64,000 nucleotides of DNA. Source: Selenomonadales bacterium (lineage in GTDB: Bacteria; Bacillota; Negativicutes; Sporomusales; UBA7701). Each line of letters opens with the position of its first letter. The first letter of the stretch is position 1. Location of the stretch: contig JARKNV010000079.1 of the NCBI GenBank assembly GCA_029976065.1, positions 62,001-126,000 of the forward strand, in the 5' to 3' direction. This document shows positions 38,186 to 46,777 of the stretch, in pieces. The notes below the pieces were generated by a model. That model ran no database searches, had not been told where the DNA came from, and was given only the letters and a program-made list of their open reading frames with translations. The translations under genes were made by a program, and so were the position numbers.

Positions 38186-39472
38186 TCATACAAGATAGCG
38201 CAGGTAGACATACGCGGTCGCTATCACGACCGTCAGCAGCATTACCGGAAACCCGACCTTGAAAAAACCGCGGAAAGTGATATTATAGCCCTCCTGAGCC
38301 GCCAGGCCGGCCACGATGATGTTGGCGCTCGCGCCGACAATCGTTCCGTTGCCCCCCAGGCAGGCGCCGAGAGCCAGGCTCCACCACAGCGGCTCAAGAT
38401 TCGTTATCCCCAGCGCGCCCATATCCTTGATCAGCGGAATCATCGTCGCCACGAACGGGATATTGTCCACAAACGCCGACGCAATCGCGCTCAGCCACAG
38501 GATGAGCAGGGACGAAGCAGCCACGTCGCCGGCCGTCAGCCTCATCGCCTCCCGGGCCAGCCACTTGATAACCCCCGTCTCCACCAGGCCGCCCACCAGC
38601 ATGAACAGACCGACGAAGAAAAACAGCGCGCTCCACTCCACCTTGTGGAAAATGTGCTCCAGGCTGTGCTCGGTTTGCCTGGTCAGCAGGAGAAGGATGC
38701 TGGCGCCGAACAGGGCGACGGTAGCCGACTCCAGGTGGAAGAACTGATGGGTGGCAAACAAAAAGATCGTCAGAGCCAACACCGCCAGGGAAATCCTGAG
38801 CAAGCCGATGTTGGTCAACTGCCTGCCCGCGTCGAGGCGCATTATTTTTTCCCGCAGCGCGGCGGTCGTTTTCAGCCGGCCGCGGTACAGCCACGCCAGG
38901 ATGGCGGTAACGAGGAAGTGGGCGAAAAAGGAGACGGCGGCCAGATTGTCGACAAACGCCATGAACGTCAACTCCTTCACCGCGCTGCCGATCATGATGT
39001 TCGGCGGGTCGCCGATCAGCGTCGCCGTGCCGCCGATATTCGAGGCGATGATCTGGCTGATCAGGTAGGGGGTCGGCGACACCTCGAGCTGGCGGGTGAT
39101 GCTGATCGTCACCGGCACGGTAAGTAGCACCGTCGTCACATTGTCCAGCAGGGCCGAACACACCGCCGTCAACGTCGCCAAAGCGTAAAAAAGCTTTACA
39201 GGGTCGCCGCCCACCTTCTTGGCCGTCCAAATGGCGAGATAACGGAACAGACCCGTCTCGGCGGTTACGCCCACGATTACCATCATCCCTACCAGCAGGC
39301 CGAGCGTATTGAAATCGATGTGGTGAATGGCCCGCTCCTGGCTGAGGATGCCGAACACTACCATGAACACGCCGCCGACCAAGGCGAGGACGGTGCGGTG
39401 AATCTTCTCCGAAATGATCAATGCATACACGACGATAAAAACCGTAACCGCCAATACTACTTGTTTATCCAT
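38186..39472 (-). CDS. ArsB/NhaD-type ion transporter (third in transcription order)
   Basis: This 428-residue membrane protein of the ion-transporter superfamily (CitMHS/ArsB/NhaD) has about eleven helices. Motifs shared by all three tandem copies are LLDNVTTVLLTVPVT, ASNIGGTATLIGDPPNIMIG and SAFVDNIPFVATMIPL. Family members exchange Na+ for H+, or move arsenite or dicarboxylates; which applies here is unclear. A leader hairpin (39525-39552) lies just upstream of the ATG. Confidence 0.87.
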   Translation of the reverse strand: MDKQVVLAVTVFIVVYALIISEKIHRTVLALVGGVFMVVFGILSQERAIHHIDFNTLGLLVGMMVIVGVTAETGLFRYLAIWTAKKVGGDPVKLFYALATLTAVCSALLDNVTTVLLTVPVTISITRQLEVSPTPYLISQIIASNIGGTATLIGDPPNIMIGSAVKELTFMAFVDNLAAVSFFAHFLVTAILAWLYRGRLKTTAALREKIMRLDAGRQLTNIGLLRISLAVLALTIFLFATHQFFHLESATVALFGASILLLLTRQTEHSLEHIFHKVEWSALFFFVGLFMLVGGLVETGVIKWLAREAMRLTAGDVAASSLLILWLSAIASAFVDNIPFVATMIPLIKDMGALGITNLEPLWWSLALGACLGGNGTIVGASANIIVAGLAAQEGYNITFRGFFKVGFPVMLLTVVIATAYVYLRYLV

Positions 39473-39513
39473 CTATTGCCTCCATACGCCATTAATGTCA
39501 GAACCCCATGCCG

Positions 39514-39571
39514 GCATACAAAAAGGAGGAGACCTTGGTGACAGTCTCCTCCCGAATCCCTATTCATATGC
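39514..39571 (-). promoter_or_regulatory. leader hairpin upstream of the third ArsB/NhaD-type gene
   Basis: On the minus strand GGAGGAGAC pairs with GTCTCCTCC (39525-39552) around the loop TGTCACCAAG, followed by TTTTT. GCATA and TATGC (39514-39518, 39567-39571) can close a second helix around it. The 28 bp hairpin is identical to that at 40945-40972. It could be a terminator of the upstream gene or an attenuator of this one. Confidence 0.65.
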
Positions 39572-39605
39572 ATTTATAACCCGTAAGCCGCGCTTTCGGC
39601 CGTTG

Positions 39606-40895
39606 CTACAGCAGATAGCGCATGTAGACATACGCGGTCGAGATGACGATCGACAGCAGCATCAGCGGGAAAGCGATCTTGAAATAGCCGCCGAACGTGA
39701 TATGGTACCCCTCTTGGGCGGCCAGGCCGGCGACGATGATATTGGCGCTCGCGCCGATAATCGTCCCGTTGCCTCCCAGGCAGGCGCCGAGAGCCAGGCT
39801 CCACCACAGCGGCTCCAGATTGGCCACCCCCATCGTGCCCATATCCTTGATCAGCGGAATCATCGTCGCCACGAACGGGATATTGTCCACGAACGCCGAC
39901 GCGATCGCGCTCAGCCACAAAATGAGCAGCGACGTCGCCGTCACGTTGCCCGCCGTCAGCCTGATAGCCTCCTCGGCCAGCCGCTTGATGACCCCCGTAT
40001 CCACCAGGCCGCCCACCAGCACGAACAGGCCCACGAAGAAGAACAGCGCCACCCACTCCACCTTGTGAAAAACGTGCTCCAACCCGTGCTCCGACTGTTT
40101 GGCGGTCAGCAGCAGGAGGATGCTGGCGCCGAACAGGGCGACCGTCGCCGACTCCAGATGGAAATACTGATGGGTCGTGAAAAGGAAGATGGTTAAAACC
40201 AGCACTCCCATACAGGTTTTCAGCAATGGGATATTAGTGAGCTGCTTGCGCTCGTCGAGCAGGGAAATCTTCGCGCGCAGCTCGTCGCTTGTCACCAGCT
40301 TGTGGCGGTAAATCCACGCCAGGATAATGATCGTGATGAAATGGATAAAGAACGCAATCAGGAACAGGTTCTCGATAAAAGCCATAAACGTAAGCTCTTT
40401 GACCGCGCTGCCGATCATGATGTTCGGCGGGTCGCCGATCAGCGTCGACGTACCGCCGATATTCGAGGCGATGATCTGGGCAATCAGGTAGGGGGTCGGC
40501 GCCACTTCCAGCTGGCGGGTAATGCTGATCGTCACCGGCACGGTCAGCAGCACCGTCGTCACGTTATCCAGCAGGGCCGAGCAAACCGCCGTCAGCGTCG
40601 CCAGGGCGTAAAACAGCTTAACCGGGTCGCCCTTCACCTTCTTGGCCGCCCATATGGCCAGATAGCGGAACAGGCCCGTCTCGGCGGTCACGCCGACGAT
40701 TATCATCATTCCTACCAGCAGGCCGATCGTATTGAAATCGATATGGTGGATGGCCCGCTCCTGGCTGAGAACGCCGAAAACGACCAGCAGCATGCCGCCC
40801 ACCATCGCCAGGACGGTGCGGTGAATCTTCTCCGAAATGATCAGAGCATACACCGCAATAAATACCGCCACGGCAAAAACAACCTGTTTGTCCAT
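39606..40895 (-). CDS. ArsB/NhaD-type ion transporter (second in transcription order)
   Basis: This 429-residue paralogue is very similar to its neighbours, especially the third (both begin MDKQVV and share the LLDNVTTVLLTVPVT and GDPPNIMIG motifs). ATG at 40895 follows ATGGAGGTAG. Its own promoter (41003-41031) and leader hairpin lie upstream, so it can be controlled separately from the first copy. Ion specificity is not evident. Confidence 0.87.
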   Translation of the reverse strand: MDKQVVFAVAVFIAVYALIISEKIHRTVLAMVGGMLLVVFGVLSQERAIHHIDFNTIGLLVGMMIIVGVTAETGLFRYLAIWAAKKVKGDPVKLFYALATLTAVCSALLDNVTTVLLTVPVTISITRQLEVAPTPYLIAQIIASNIGGTSTLIGDPPNIMIGSAVKELTFMAFIENLFLIAFFIHFITIIILAWIYRHKLVTSDELRAKISLLDERKQLTNIPLLKTCMGVLVLTIFLFTTHQYFHLESATVALFGASILLLLTAKQSEHGLEHVFHKVEWVALFFFVGLFVLVGGLVDTGVIKRLAEEAIRLTAGNVTATSLLILWLSAIASAFVDNIPFVATMIPLIKDMGTMGVANLEPLWWSLALGACLGGNGTIIGASANIIVAGLAAQEGYHITFGGYFKIAFPLMLLSIVISTAYVYMRYLL

Positions 40896-40923
40896 TCATC
40901 TACCTCCATGACCAAATTTTTCG

Positions 40924-40990
40924 GCATATGGCGGCAAACGGAAAGGAGGAGACCTTGGTGACAGTCTCCTCCTCAATACCGGCCATATGC
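40924..40990 (-). promoter_or_regulatory. leader RNA structure upstream of the second ArsB/NhaD-type gene
   Basis: The hairpin 40945-40972 is the same 28 bp sequence as upstream of the third gene, loop included. GCATATGG (40924-40931) and CCATATGC (40983-40990) form an outer helix. The T-tract is interrupted (TTTCC), so simple termination is weaker here. Confidence 0.6.
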
Positions 40991-41002
40991 TTTTATACTG
41001 CA

Positions 41003-41031
41003 ATTGTACCCGATTTGCCGCTTTCAGGCAA
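41003..41031 (-). promoter_or_regulatory. promoter of the second ArsB/NhaD-type gene
   Basis: On the minus strand TTGCCT (41026-41031) and TACAAT (41003-41008) are 17 bases apart, between the first gene's stop and the leader hairpin. Confidence 0.65.
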
Positions 41032-41044
41032 GCGGCAAATCAGA

Positions 41045-42337
41045 TTACAGCAGATACCGTAAATAAATGTAAACCGTACAGATGGCGATCGACATCAGCA
41101 TCAGGGGGAAAGCCACTTTCATATACTCGTTGAAGCCGATGTGATGGCCCTCCTGAGCCGCCATGCCGGCGACGATGATGTTGGCGCTCGCGCCAATGAT
41201 CGTGCCGTTGCCGCCCAGGCAAGCGCCCAGCGACAGGCTCCACCACAGCGGTTCGAGGTTGGTTATCCCCATCGTGCCCATATCCTTGATCAGCGGGATC
41301 ATCGTCGCCACGAACGGGATGTTGTCCACGAACGCCGACGCGATCGCGCTCAGCCACAGGATCAGCATCGACGTCGCCGTAATATTGCCGGCTGTAAGCT
41401 TGATCGACTCCTCGGCCAGCCACTTGATCACCCCGGTATCCACCAGGCCGCCGATGATGACGAACAGGCCGACGAAGAAAAACAGCGCCACCCATTCCAC
41501 CTTGCTGAAAACGTGTTCGAGATGATGGGCGAACTTGTTGGCGGTCAGCACCAGCAGGGTGCTGGCGCCGATGAGGGCGACGCTCGCCGAATCGAGGTGG
41601 AAAACCTGATGGGTCATAAAGAGCGCAATCGTAAACGCCAGCACCGCCAGGCAAATCTTGAGCAGCCTGGTATCGGTGAGCTCCTTGGTCTCATCCAGCT
41701 CCATCACCTTCGCCTGCAGATCGGGGGTCGTCACCAGCTGGGCGCGGTAAATCCAGATCATCACCGCGACGGTGACGAAATGGATAAGGAAGGAGATCAG
41801 GAAGAGATTATTGACGAATACCATAAAGGTCAACTCTTTGACCGCGCTGCCGATCATGATGTTGGGCGGGTCGCCGATCAGTGTCGAGGTGCCGCCGATA
41901 TTCGACGCAATAATCTGCGCAAAAAGAAAGGGAACGGGATTTAGTTTCAACTGGCGGGTGATGCTGAACGTCACCGGCACGGTCAGCAGCACCGTCGTCA
42001 CGTTGTCGAGAAACGCCGAACACACCGCGGTCAGCGTCGCCAAAGCGATGAACAGCTTAACCGGATCGCCCTTCACCTTCTTGGCCGACCAGATTGCCAG
42101 ATAACGGAATAACCCGGTCTCGGCGGTGATGCCCACAATAATCATCATCCCCACCAGCAGGCCGATGGTATTGAAATCGATATGATGGATGGCCCGCTCC
42201 TGGGTCAGCACCCCCAGGGCGATCAGCGCCATTGCTCCGGCCATGGCCAGGATGGTGCGGTGGAGCTTCTCGGCGATAATCAGGGCATAAACGAGGAGAA
42301 AAATCGTTAACGCGATAATGACCTGTTTGTCCAACAA
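41045..42337 (-). CDS. ArsB/NhaD-type ion transporter (first in transcription order)
   Basis: This 430-residue transporter has the same superfamily motifs (FLDNVTTVLLTVPVT, SNIGGTSTLIGDPPNIMIG). It is somewhat further from the other two copies in its hydrophilic loops. Start is TTG at 42337 after GGGAGGC. A good promoter (42478-42506) and a structured leader of about 130 bases precede it. Three copies in a row suggest gene dosage or slightly different ion preferences. Confidence 0.87.
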   Translation of the reverse strand: MLDKQVIIALTIFLLVYALIIAEKLHRTILAMAGAMALIALGVLTQERAIHHIDFNTIGLLVGMMIIVGITAETGLFRYLAIWSAKKVKGDPVKLFIALATLTAVCSAFLDNVTTVLLTVPVTFSITRQLKLNPVPFLFAQIIASNIGGTSTLIGDPPNIMIGSAVKELTFMVFVNNLFLISFLIHFVTVAVMIWIYRAQLVTTPDLQAKVMELDETKELTDTRLLKICLAVLAFTIALFMTHQVFHLDSASVALIGASTLLVLTANKFAHHLEHVFSKVEWVALFFFVGLFVIIGGLVDTGVIKWLAEESIKLTAGNITATSMLILWLSAIASAFVDNIPFVATMIPLIKDMGTMGITNLEPLWWSLSLGACLGGNGTIIGASANIIVAGMAAQEGHHIGFNEYMKVAFPLMLMSIAICTVYIYLRYLL

Positions 42338-42470
42338 AGACGCCTCCCATAGAAATCTCTGTTACGCAATGCCGCCGTAAAGGGCAATCGGTCCGCAGGG
42401 CATAAAAAAGCAAAGCTAAGAGAAACCTACCCAGCAGGCCCCTCCCAGCTCCGCGGCAATAAGCATATTC
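42338..42470 (-). promoter_or_regulatory. structured leader of the ArsB/NhaD-type cluster, unassigned
   Basis: Between the promoter and the TTG start, the minus-strand RNA contains TGCCGC near its 5' end that can pair with GCGGCA near its 3' end. These enclose a G-rich segment GGGAGGGGCC, then GGGTAGGTTTCTC, then GCCCTGCGGACC. A cation-sensing riboswitch is conceivable beside ion transporters, but I do not recognise a known class with certainty. Confidence 0.4.
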
Positions 42471-42477
42471 ACATATT

Positions 42478-42506
42478 ATTGTAATCCTAAATATTCAAAA
42501 TCGCAA
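42478..42506 (-). promoter_or_regulatory. promoter of the ArsB/NhaD-type cluster
   Basis: On the minus strand TTGCGA (42501-42506) and TACAAT (42478-42483) are 17 bases apart, 140 bases before the start codon. Confidence 0.7.
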
Positions 42507-42543
42507 GAATAAAGAACCACAAATCCGGCAACAATATAAACTT

Positions 42544-43929
42544 TTACAGCCTGAGCGCCGCCTCCGCCGCCAGCGGCGACCGCTCGCACTCGTCGTACTG
42601 CAGCGTCACCTGGAAACACAGCTTCGAGCCGCGCATCTTCTCGCTCGCGTAGCTCAGACCGTTCGAGCGGCTGTCGAGGAACGGGTTGTCGATCTGCTCC
42701 GGATCGCCGAGGAGAATAATCTTCGTCCCCAGCCCCGGGCGGGTGATTACCCCCTTCGCCTGGCGGGGCGTCGCATTCTGCATCTCGTCGAGAATCATCC
42801 AGTACTTGTAAAGCGAACGGCCGCGCTGGTAGGCCAGCGCCTCCGTCTGGATGACGCGCTTGTCGAACAGCATCTGCACCGTATCCTCCACCTGGGAAAT
42901 CTCCTTGGCCTCGGTCATCATATGCCCCGACATGAGGGTGAACATATTGTCCCTCACCCCCCGCATATAAGGGCTGATCTTCTCGTTCTCCGACCCCGGC
43001 AAAAAGCCGATATCCTCATCCATCGGGATATTGGGCCGGCAGATAAGCAAATGGTGATAATCGCGCGGCCGGCAGTCCAGGTGCTTATAAAGGCCCACCG
43101 CCAGCGAATAAAAAGTCTTGGCCGTCCCGGCGGGGCCCTTGATGATCACCAGCGGCGCCTCGTCCGCGTCCATCATCAGGCACTCCTGCATGAAAACCTG
43201 GCCGATATTGCGCGGCGTCACGCCGAACGGATTGCGGTTGCGGTACTTCAAATGCACCGTCTTCTCCCCGTCGAACCGGCCCAGCGCCGTATGGCGGTCG
43301 TTGTCGGTCGAACGGATCAGCATGAACTGGTTGGTCACGAACGACGCCGGTTTCAGGCTGTGCTCATTCTCGTCATACTCGCTCAAAAGCGCGGGATCGA
43401 TGGCGTTGCCGTCGTCGGCGTGAAACCTGTTGATCGTCTCCGACGAAGTATAGACAACCGTACGGCCCGTATATTGATCCTCGATCGCCGCCACCTTGTC
43501 GTTGCGGAAATCCTCCGCCTGGATATCGAGAATCACCGCCTTGACCCGCAGGTTGGTATCGCGGCTGACCAGCACGGTATGCTGATTATTGTCGGCCAGA
43601 CCCTTGCACACCTGAAGAATGCGGTTGTCCGGCTTCGCCCGGTCCCAGTGGGGGGGCAGATTGATTTCCAGGCAATTTGTCTCGATGCGCAGGATGCCGC
43701 CCTGGTCGTTGAGCGGAACGCCGTTCAGCAGATTGCCCTGGCAGCGCAGCTCGTCGATGATGCGGCTGACCTGGCGGCTGTGGGCGCCGCGTTCGGTCGA
43801 CTCGGACTTGAACTTGTCCAGTTCCTCCAACACAACTTCGGGGATAATCACCGTGTGCTCGCTGAAAGCAAAAATTGCTTGCGGGGAATAAAGCAAAACA
43901 TTTGTATCGAGCACATAATGCTTCTTCAA
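42544..43929 (-). CDS. PIN-PhoH family ATPase/ribonuclease-type protein
   Basis: This 461-residue protein has an N-terminal PIN domain (HYVLDTNVLLYSP, with the first catalytic Asp) and a C-terminal PhoH ATPase domain. The Walker A motif is GPAGTAKTF near residue 265, and the Walker B region is WMILDEMQNATP. PIN-PhoH proteins are thought to unwind and cut RNA. Start is TTG at 43929 after AAAGGGGGA. It is followed closely by the transporter cluster promoter on the same strand; no functional link is evident. Confidence 0.9.
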   Translation of the reverse strand: MKKHYVLDTNVLLYSPQAIFAFSEHTVIIPEVVLEELDKFKSESTERGAHSRQVSRIIDELRCQGNLLNGVPLNDQGGILRIETNCLEINLPPHWDRAKPDNRILQVCKGLADNNQHTVLVSRDTNLRVKAVILDIQAEDFRNDKVAAIEDQYTGRTVVYTSSETINRFHADDGNAIDPALLSEYDENEHSLKPASFVTNQFMLIRSTDNDRHTALGRFDGEKTVHLKYRNRNPFGVTPRNIGQVFMQECLMMDADEAPLVIIKGPAGTAKTFYSLAVGLYKHLDCRPRDYHHLLICRPNIPMDEDIGFLPGSENEKISPYMRGVRDNMFTLMSGHMMTEAKEISQVEDTVQMLFDKRVIQTEALAYQRGRSLYKYWMILDEMQNATPRQAKGVITRPGLGTKIILLGDPEQIDNPFLDSRSNGLSYASEKMRGSKLCFQVTLQYDECERSPLAAEAALRL

Positions 43930-44091
43930 TGGAATCCCCCTTTTGACAAAAAGTGCTACCTAACTTCATTATAAATGAAAACCACAACATCTGCACTAAG
44001 TTTATCGCCCCGCCGCAACATGTTGGGTAGAACCTGCTCCATCCCGTGCTATAATAATAGCAGGAACCAGTCCGGAGGGATGGGATATGCT

Positions 44092-44220
44092 GTGGGCGAA
44101 CGCCTGCTTGTAGCCGCCGCCGTGGTCCTCGCCACGGTCTGCGAGATACTTGACGTCTTCTCCAAAGCCGTATGCGACAAAATCTTCCGGCTGAATGCGA
44201 ACCAGCCGCAGCAGAGGTGA
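44092..44220 (+). CDS. hypothetical small protein, one possible membrane helix
   Basis: This is a 42-residue frame (GTG 44092; ATG 44080 gives 46) with GGAGGG upstream. It ends six bases before the ATG of the oxidoreductase gene. The product begins GERLLVAAAVVLATVCEILD, a short hydrophobic helix, then a basic tail. A TATAAT (44050-44055) lies upstream. No family is recognised, and it may be a real microprotein or only a translational leader. Confidence 0.4.
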   Translation: MGERLLVAAAVVLATVCEILDVFSKAVCDKIFRLNANQPQQR

Positions 44221-44224
44221 TAAC

Positions 44225-44908
44225 ATGCAAGTAGGAATAATCGGCGTCGGCCGCATGGGCAGGGAACTGGCCCGCCGCCTCAAAGACCACGTCGAACTCA
44301 CCGTCTTCGACCGCGACGCCGCCTTCCTGGCCACCGTCCAGAACGACCTCGGCCTGCCCGCCGCCGGCTCCATCGACGAACTGGCGGCCATCGGCACCGT
44401 CATCCTTGCCGTCCCCGACCCCGAAGTGATCAACTGCATCAAAGACTTCAACCAGCTAAAAACCCCCATAACCGTCATCAACATCGCCACAAATGTCGCC
44501 CAGCATGTCCTTGAGGAAACGGCCGTCCCGCCAGTGCGCTGCATCGGCGTCAAATTCGTCGGCCAGGCCGGGGAAATGGCTCTGGGGCTCGACCCGGTCG
44601 TCGTCATCGACAGCCGCCCGGCCGAGCTCGTGCCAGTCGCGCAGGCAATCTTCGCCGCCGTCGGCCCCGTCCTTGTCGGCAAAGCCGACATCGTGAGCCT
44701 CGTCAACAACATTGCCGGCGAAAAGGCCCTCGAAGCCGCCGTCCACATCGAGGAAAACCTCCGCCAGCAGGGCGTCACCGACCCCGCCATCGTCAAAAGC
44801 GCCATCCGCATGGTCGCGGCCGGGATAATGAAAGCGTATGCCGACCAGAATTTGGGGCCGTTTGCCCGCCAGATCGTCCGTGCCATCCGGGCTAAGATGA
44901 AAAAATGA
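44225..44908 (+). CDS. NAD(P)-binding oxidoreductase of the ProC/prephenate dehydrogenase-like fold
   Basis: This 227-residue protein has an N-terminal Rossmann fold with VGIIGVGRMGRELARRL. VILAVPDPE follows the third strand, and a helical C-terminal domain completes it. It resembles F420- or NADP-dependent reductases related to pyrroline-5-carboxylate reductase. It lacks the full length of ProC, so proline synthesis is not claimed. ATG at 44225 follows CAGAGGTG. Substrate unknown. Confidence 0.75.
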   Translation: MQVGIIGVGRMGRELARRLKDHVELTVFDRDAAFLATVQNDLGLPAAGSIDELAAIGTVILAVPDPEVINCIKDFNQLKTPITVINIATNVAQHVLEETAVPPVRCIGVKFVGQAGEMALGLDPVVVIDSRPAELVPVAQAIFAAVGPVLVGKADIVSLVNNIAGEKALEAAVHIEENLRQQGVTDPAIVKSAIRMVAAGIMKAYADQNLGPFARQIVRAIRAKMKK

Positions 44909-44917
44909 GGCGGCCGC

Positions 44918-45024
44918 GGATAAGACCCCATCTGCGGCGTTGTTCCGCCCGACGCTTGCTAGCGTACGCCCCGAGTACGCTAGCAAGCGCCGGGCGGAGC
45001 CGCCTTGCATCTGGGGACTTCTGA
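44918..45024 (+). repeat. intergenic hairpin repeat, copy C (compact)
   Basis: The shortest copy is nearly one hairpin. GCTTGCTAGCGTAC and GTACGCTAGCAAGC form a 14 bp perfect stem around GCCCCGA, inside CCGCCCG/CGGGCGG. CATCTGCGGCG and CGCCTTGCATCTGGGG flank it. It shows the minimal unit of the family. Confidence 0.85.
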
Positions 45025-45049
45025 ACGTCCTCAGACGATATTCGACGGG

Positions 45050-45078
45050 AACGCCCCTTCTCCGGGGCGTTTCTTTTT
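45050..45078 (+). terminator. terminator after repeat C
   Basis: AACGCCCC pairs with GGGGCGTT across a six-base loop, followed by TCTTTTTAT. It ends transcription from the oxidoreductase gene. Confidence 0.85.
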
Positions 45079-45184
45079 ATCCCGCAAACTGGTCGGTTCC
45101 AAATATAGCAAAACTGGCGATTGACGACAGGCCGGATTAGCGGTATAGTTTCATCATGGCGGATAAACCGCCCCGGAGGTAGAG

Positions 45185-46672
45185 ATGCTGCTGCTCACCG
45201 TCGACGAACACAGCGCCGAGCCCATCTACCGGCAGATCGTCGCTCAGATCAGGGACAAAATCGCCGGCCGCGTCCTGCTGCCCGGCGAAAAACTCCCCTC
45301 CACCCGCCGGCTGGCCGACCGGCTCGCCATCCACCGCTCCACCGTCGCCACCGCCTACCAGGAACTGTGGGCCCTCGGCTTCGTCGACCTCAGCCCCGGC
45401 TCCTGCCCGCGCGTCCGCGACCGCATGCAGATGGCCACCGCCGCCGACCGTGGCGAAAAAGGGCTCATCGACTGGCAGGCCCTCTCCTCCCCCGCCAGCG
45501 AAAACATCTGGCAAGCCCACCGTCGCATCAGCCCCCAGGCCGGCCGCGAAGACACCGCCGCCCTCATCAACTTCGCCAGCCTCGACATGGACCGCCGCCT
45601 CTTTCCCCTCGAAAGCTTCCGCGCCTGCCTCGACCGCGCCGTGAAAAACCACGGCGAAGCCCTCCTCGGCTACGGCGCCCGGGCCGGCTTCGGACCGCTC
45701 CGGGAATACATAGCCCGTCGGCTGCAAGGCCACGGCATCTCCGTAACCACCGACGAAATCCTCATCACCAACGGCTCCCAGCAGGGCCTCGACCTCGTCT
45801 TCCGCATGCTCGCCGCCCCGGGGCGCACCGTCGCCATCGAATCCCCCACCTACAGCTATGTCCTGCCCCTGCTGCGCTTCTACGGCCTCACGCCCGTCGA
45901 AATCCCCGTCCGTCGGGACGGCATGGACCTCGACGCCTTGGAGGCGGCCATCGCCCGGGAAAAGCCCGTCCTCGTCTACACCATGCCCACCTTCCAAAAC
46001 CCCACCGGCATCACCACCGGCCAGGCCCACCGCGAACGCCTCCTCTCGCTGTGCGAAACCCACCGCCTCCCCATTCTCGAAGACGGCTTCGAGGAAGAAA
46101 TGAAATACAGCGGCCGCGTCGTCCTGCCGGTCAAATCGATGGACAAACGCCAGCTCGTCATCTACTGCGGCACCTTCTCCAAAGTCCTCTTTCCCGGCGT
46201 CCGCATCGGCTGGCTGGCCGCCGAAAAAGAATGCGTCGAACGCCTCGTCGCCATCCACCGCTTTAGCGAAATCGCCCCCAGCATGATCCTCCAGGCCGCC
46301 ATCCACGAATTCTGCCAAAGCGGCCACTACGACCGCCACATCGGCCGGATGCACCGCGCCTACCGCAAAAGGATGCAGACCGCCATCCGCGCCCTCCAGC
46401 GCCACATCGACCCCGCCTGGGCCGAATGGACCGAGCCCAGCGGCGGCTTCCTCATCTGGCTCAAGCTCAAACAGCCGCCCTGCCCGCCGGCCGACTGGCA
46501 GGCCCTCCTCGCCGCCCACGGCGTCGAAGCCGCCACCGGCAGCGACTTCTTCAACTGGGAAACCCCCGAAACCTACCTCAGGCTGTCCATCTCCCCCCTC
46601 GACGAGGGCGAGATCACCGCGGGAGTGCAGCGCCTCGCCGCCGCCCTCCGCCAGGCCCATTGCCCCGACTGA
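45185..46672 (+). CDS. pdxR: MocR/PdxR-type GntR regulator with aminotransferase domain
   Basis: This 495-residue fusion has an N-terminal GntR winged helix (EPIYRQIVAQIRDKI, LPSTRRLADRLAIHRSTV). It is joined to a fold-type I aminotransferase domain that binds pyridoxal phosphate; the Schiff-base lysine lies in GTFSKVLFPGVRIGW near residue 332. Such regulators sense PLP or another ligand and control vitamin B6 genes. It lies directly upstream of pdxS-pdxT on the same strand, which supports the PdxR assignment. GGAGGT precedes the ATG. Confidence 0.88.
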   Translation: MLLLTVDEHSAEPIYRQIVAQIRDKIAGRVLLPGEKLPSTRRLADRLAIHRSTVATAYQELWALGFVDLSPGSCPRVRDRMQMATAADRGEKGLIDWQALSSPASENIWQAHRRISPQAGREDTAALINFASLDMDRRLFPLESFRACLDRAVKNHGEALLGYGARAGFGPLREYIARRLQGHGISVTTDEILITNGSQQGLDLVFRMLAAPGRTVAIESPTYSYVLPLLRFYGLTPVEIPVRRDGMDLDALEAAIAREKPVLVYTMPTFQNPTGITTGQAHRERLLSLCETHRLPILEDGFEEEMKYSGRVVLPVKSMDKRQLVIYCGTFSKVLFPGVRIGWLAAEKECVERLVAIHRFSEIAPSMILQAAIHEFCQSGHYDRHIGRMHRAYRKRMQTAIRALQRHIDPAWAEWTEPSGGFLIWLKLKQPPCPPADWQALLAAHGVEAATGSDFFNWETPETYLRLSISPLDEGEITAGVQRLAAALRQAHCPD

Positions 46673-46777
46673 CCGGAAAATTCCGGTGCCGGCAGGAACT
46701 GCCGGCCGACCGTCGTATAAATTAACGGATATGTCCCCATGTTATCCTTGATGCACCATACAGGAGGTAGAAACACA

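Noticed and set aside
44225-44908. proC (pyrroline-5-carboxylate reductase)
   Set aside because: It shares only the Rossmann start and general fold, is shorter, and lacks the ProC C-terminal signature.
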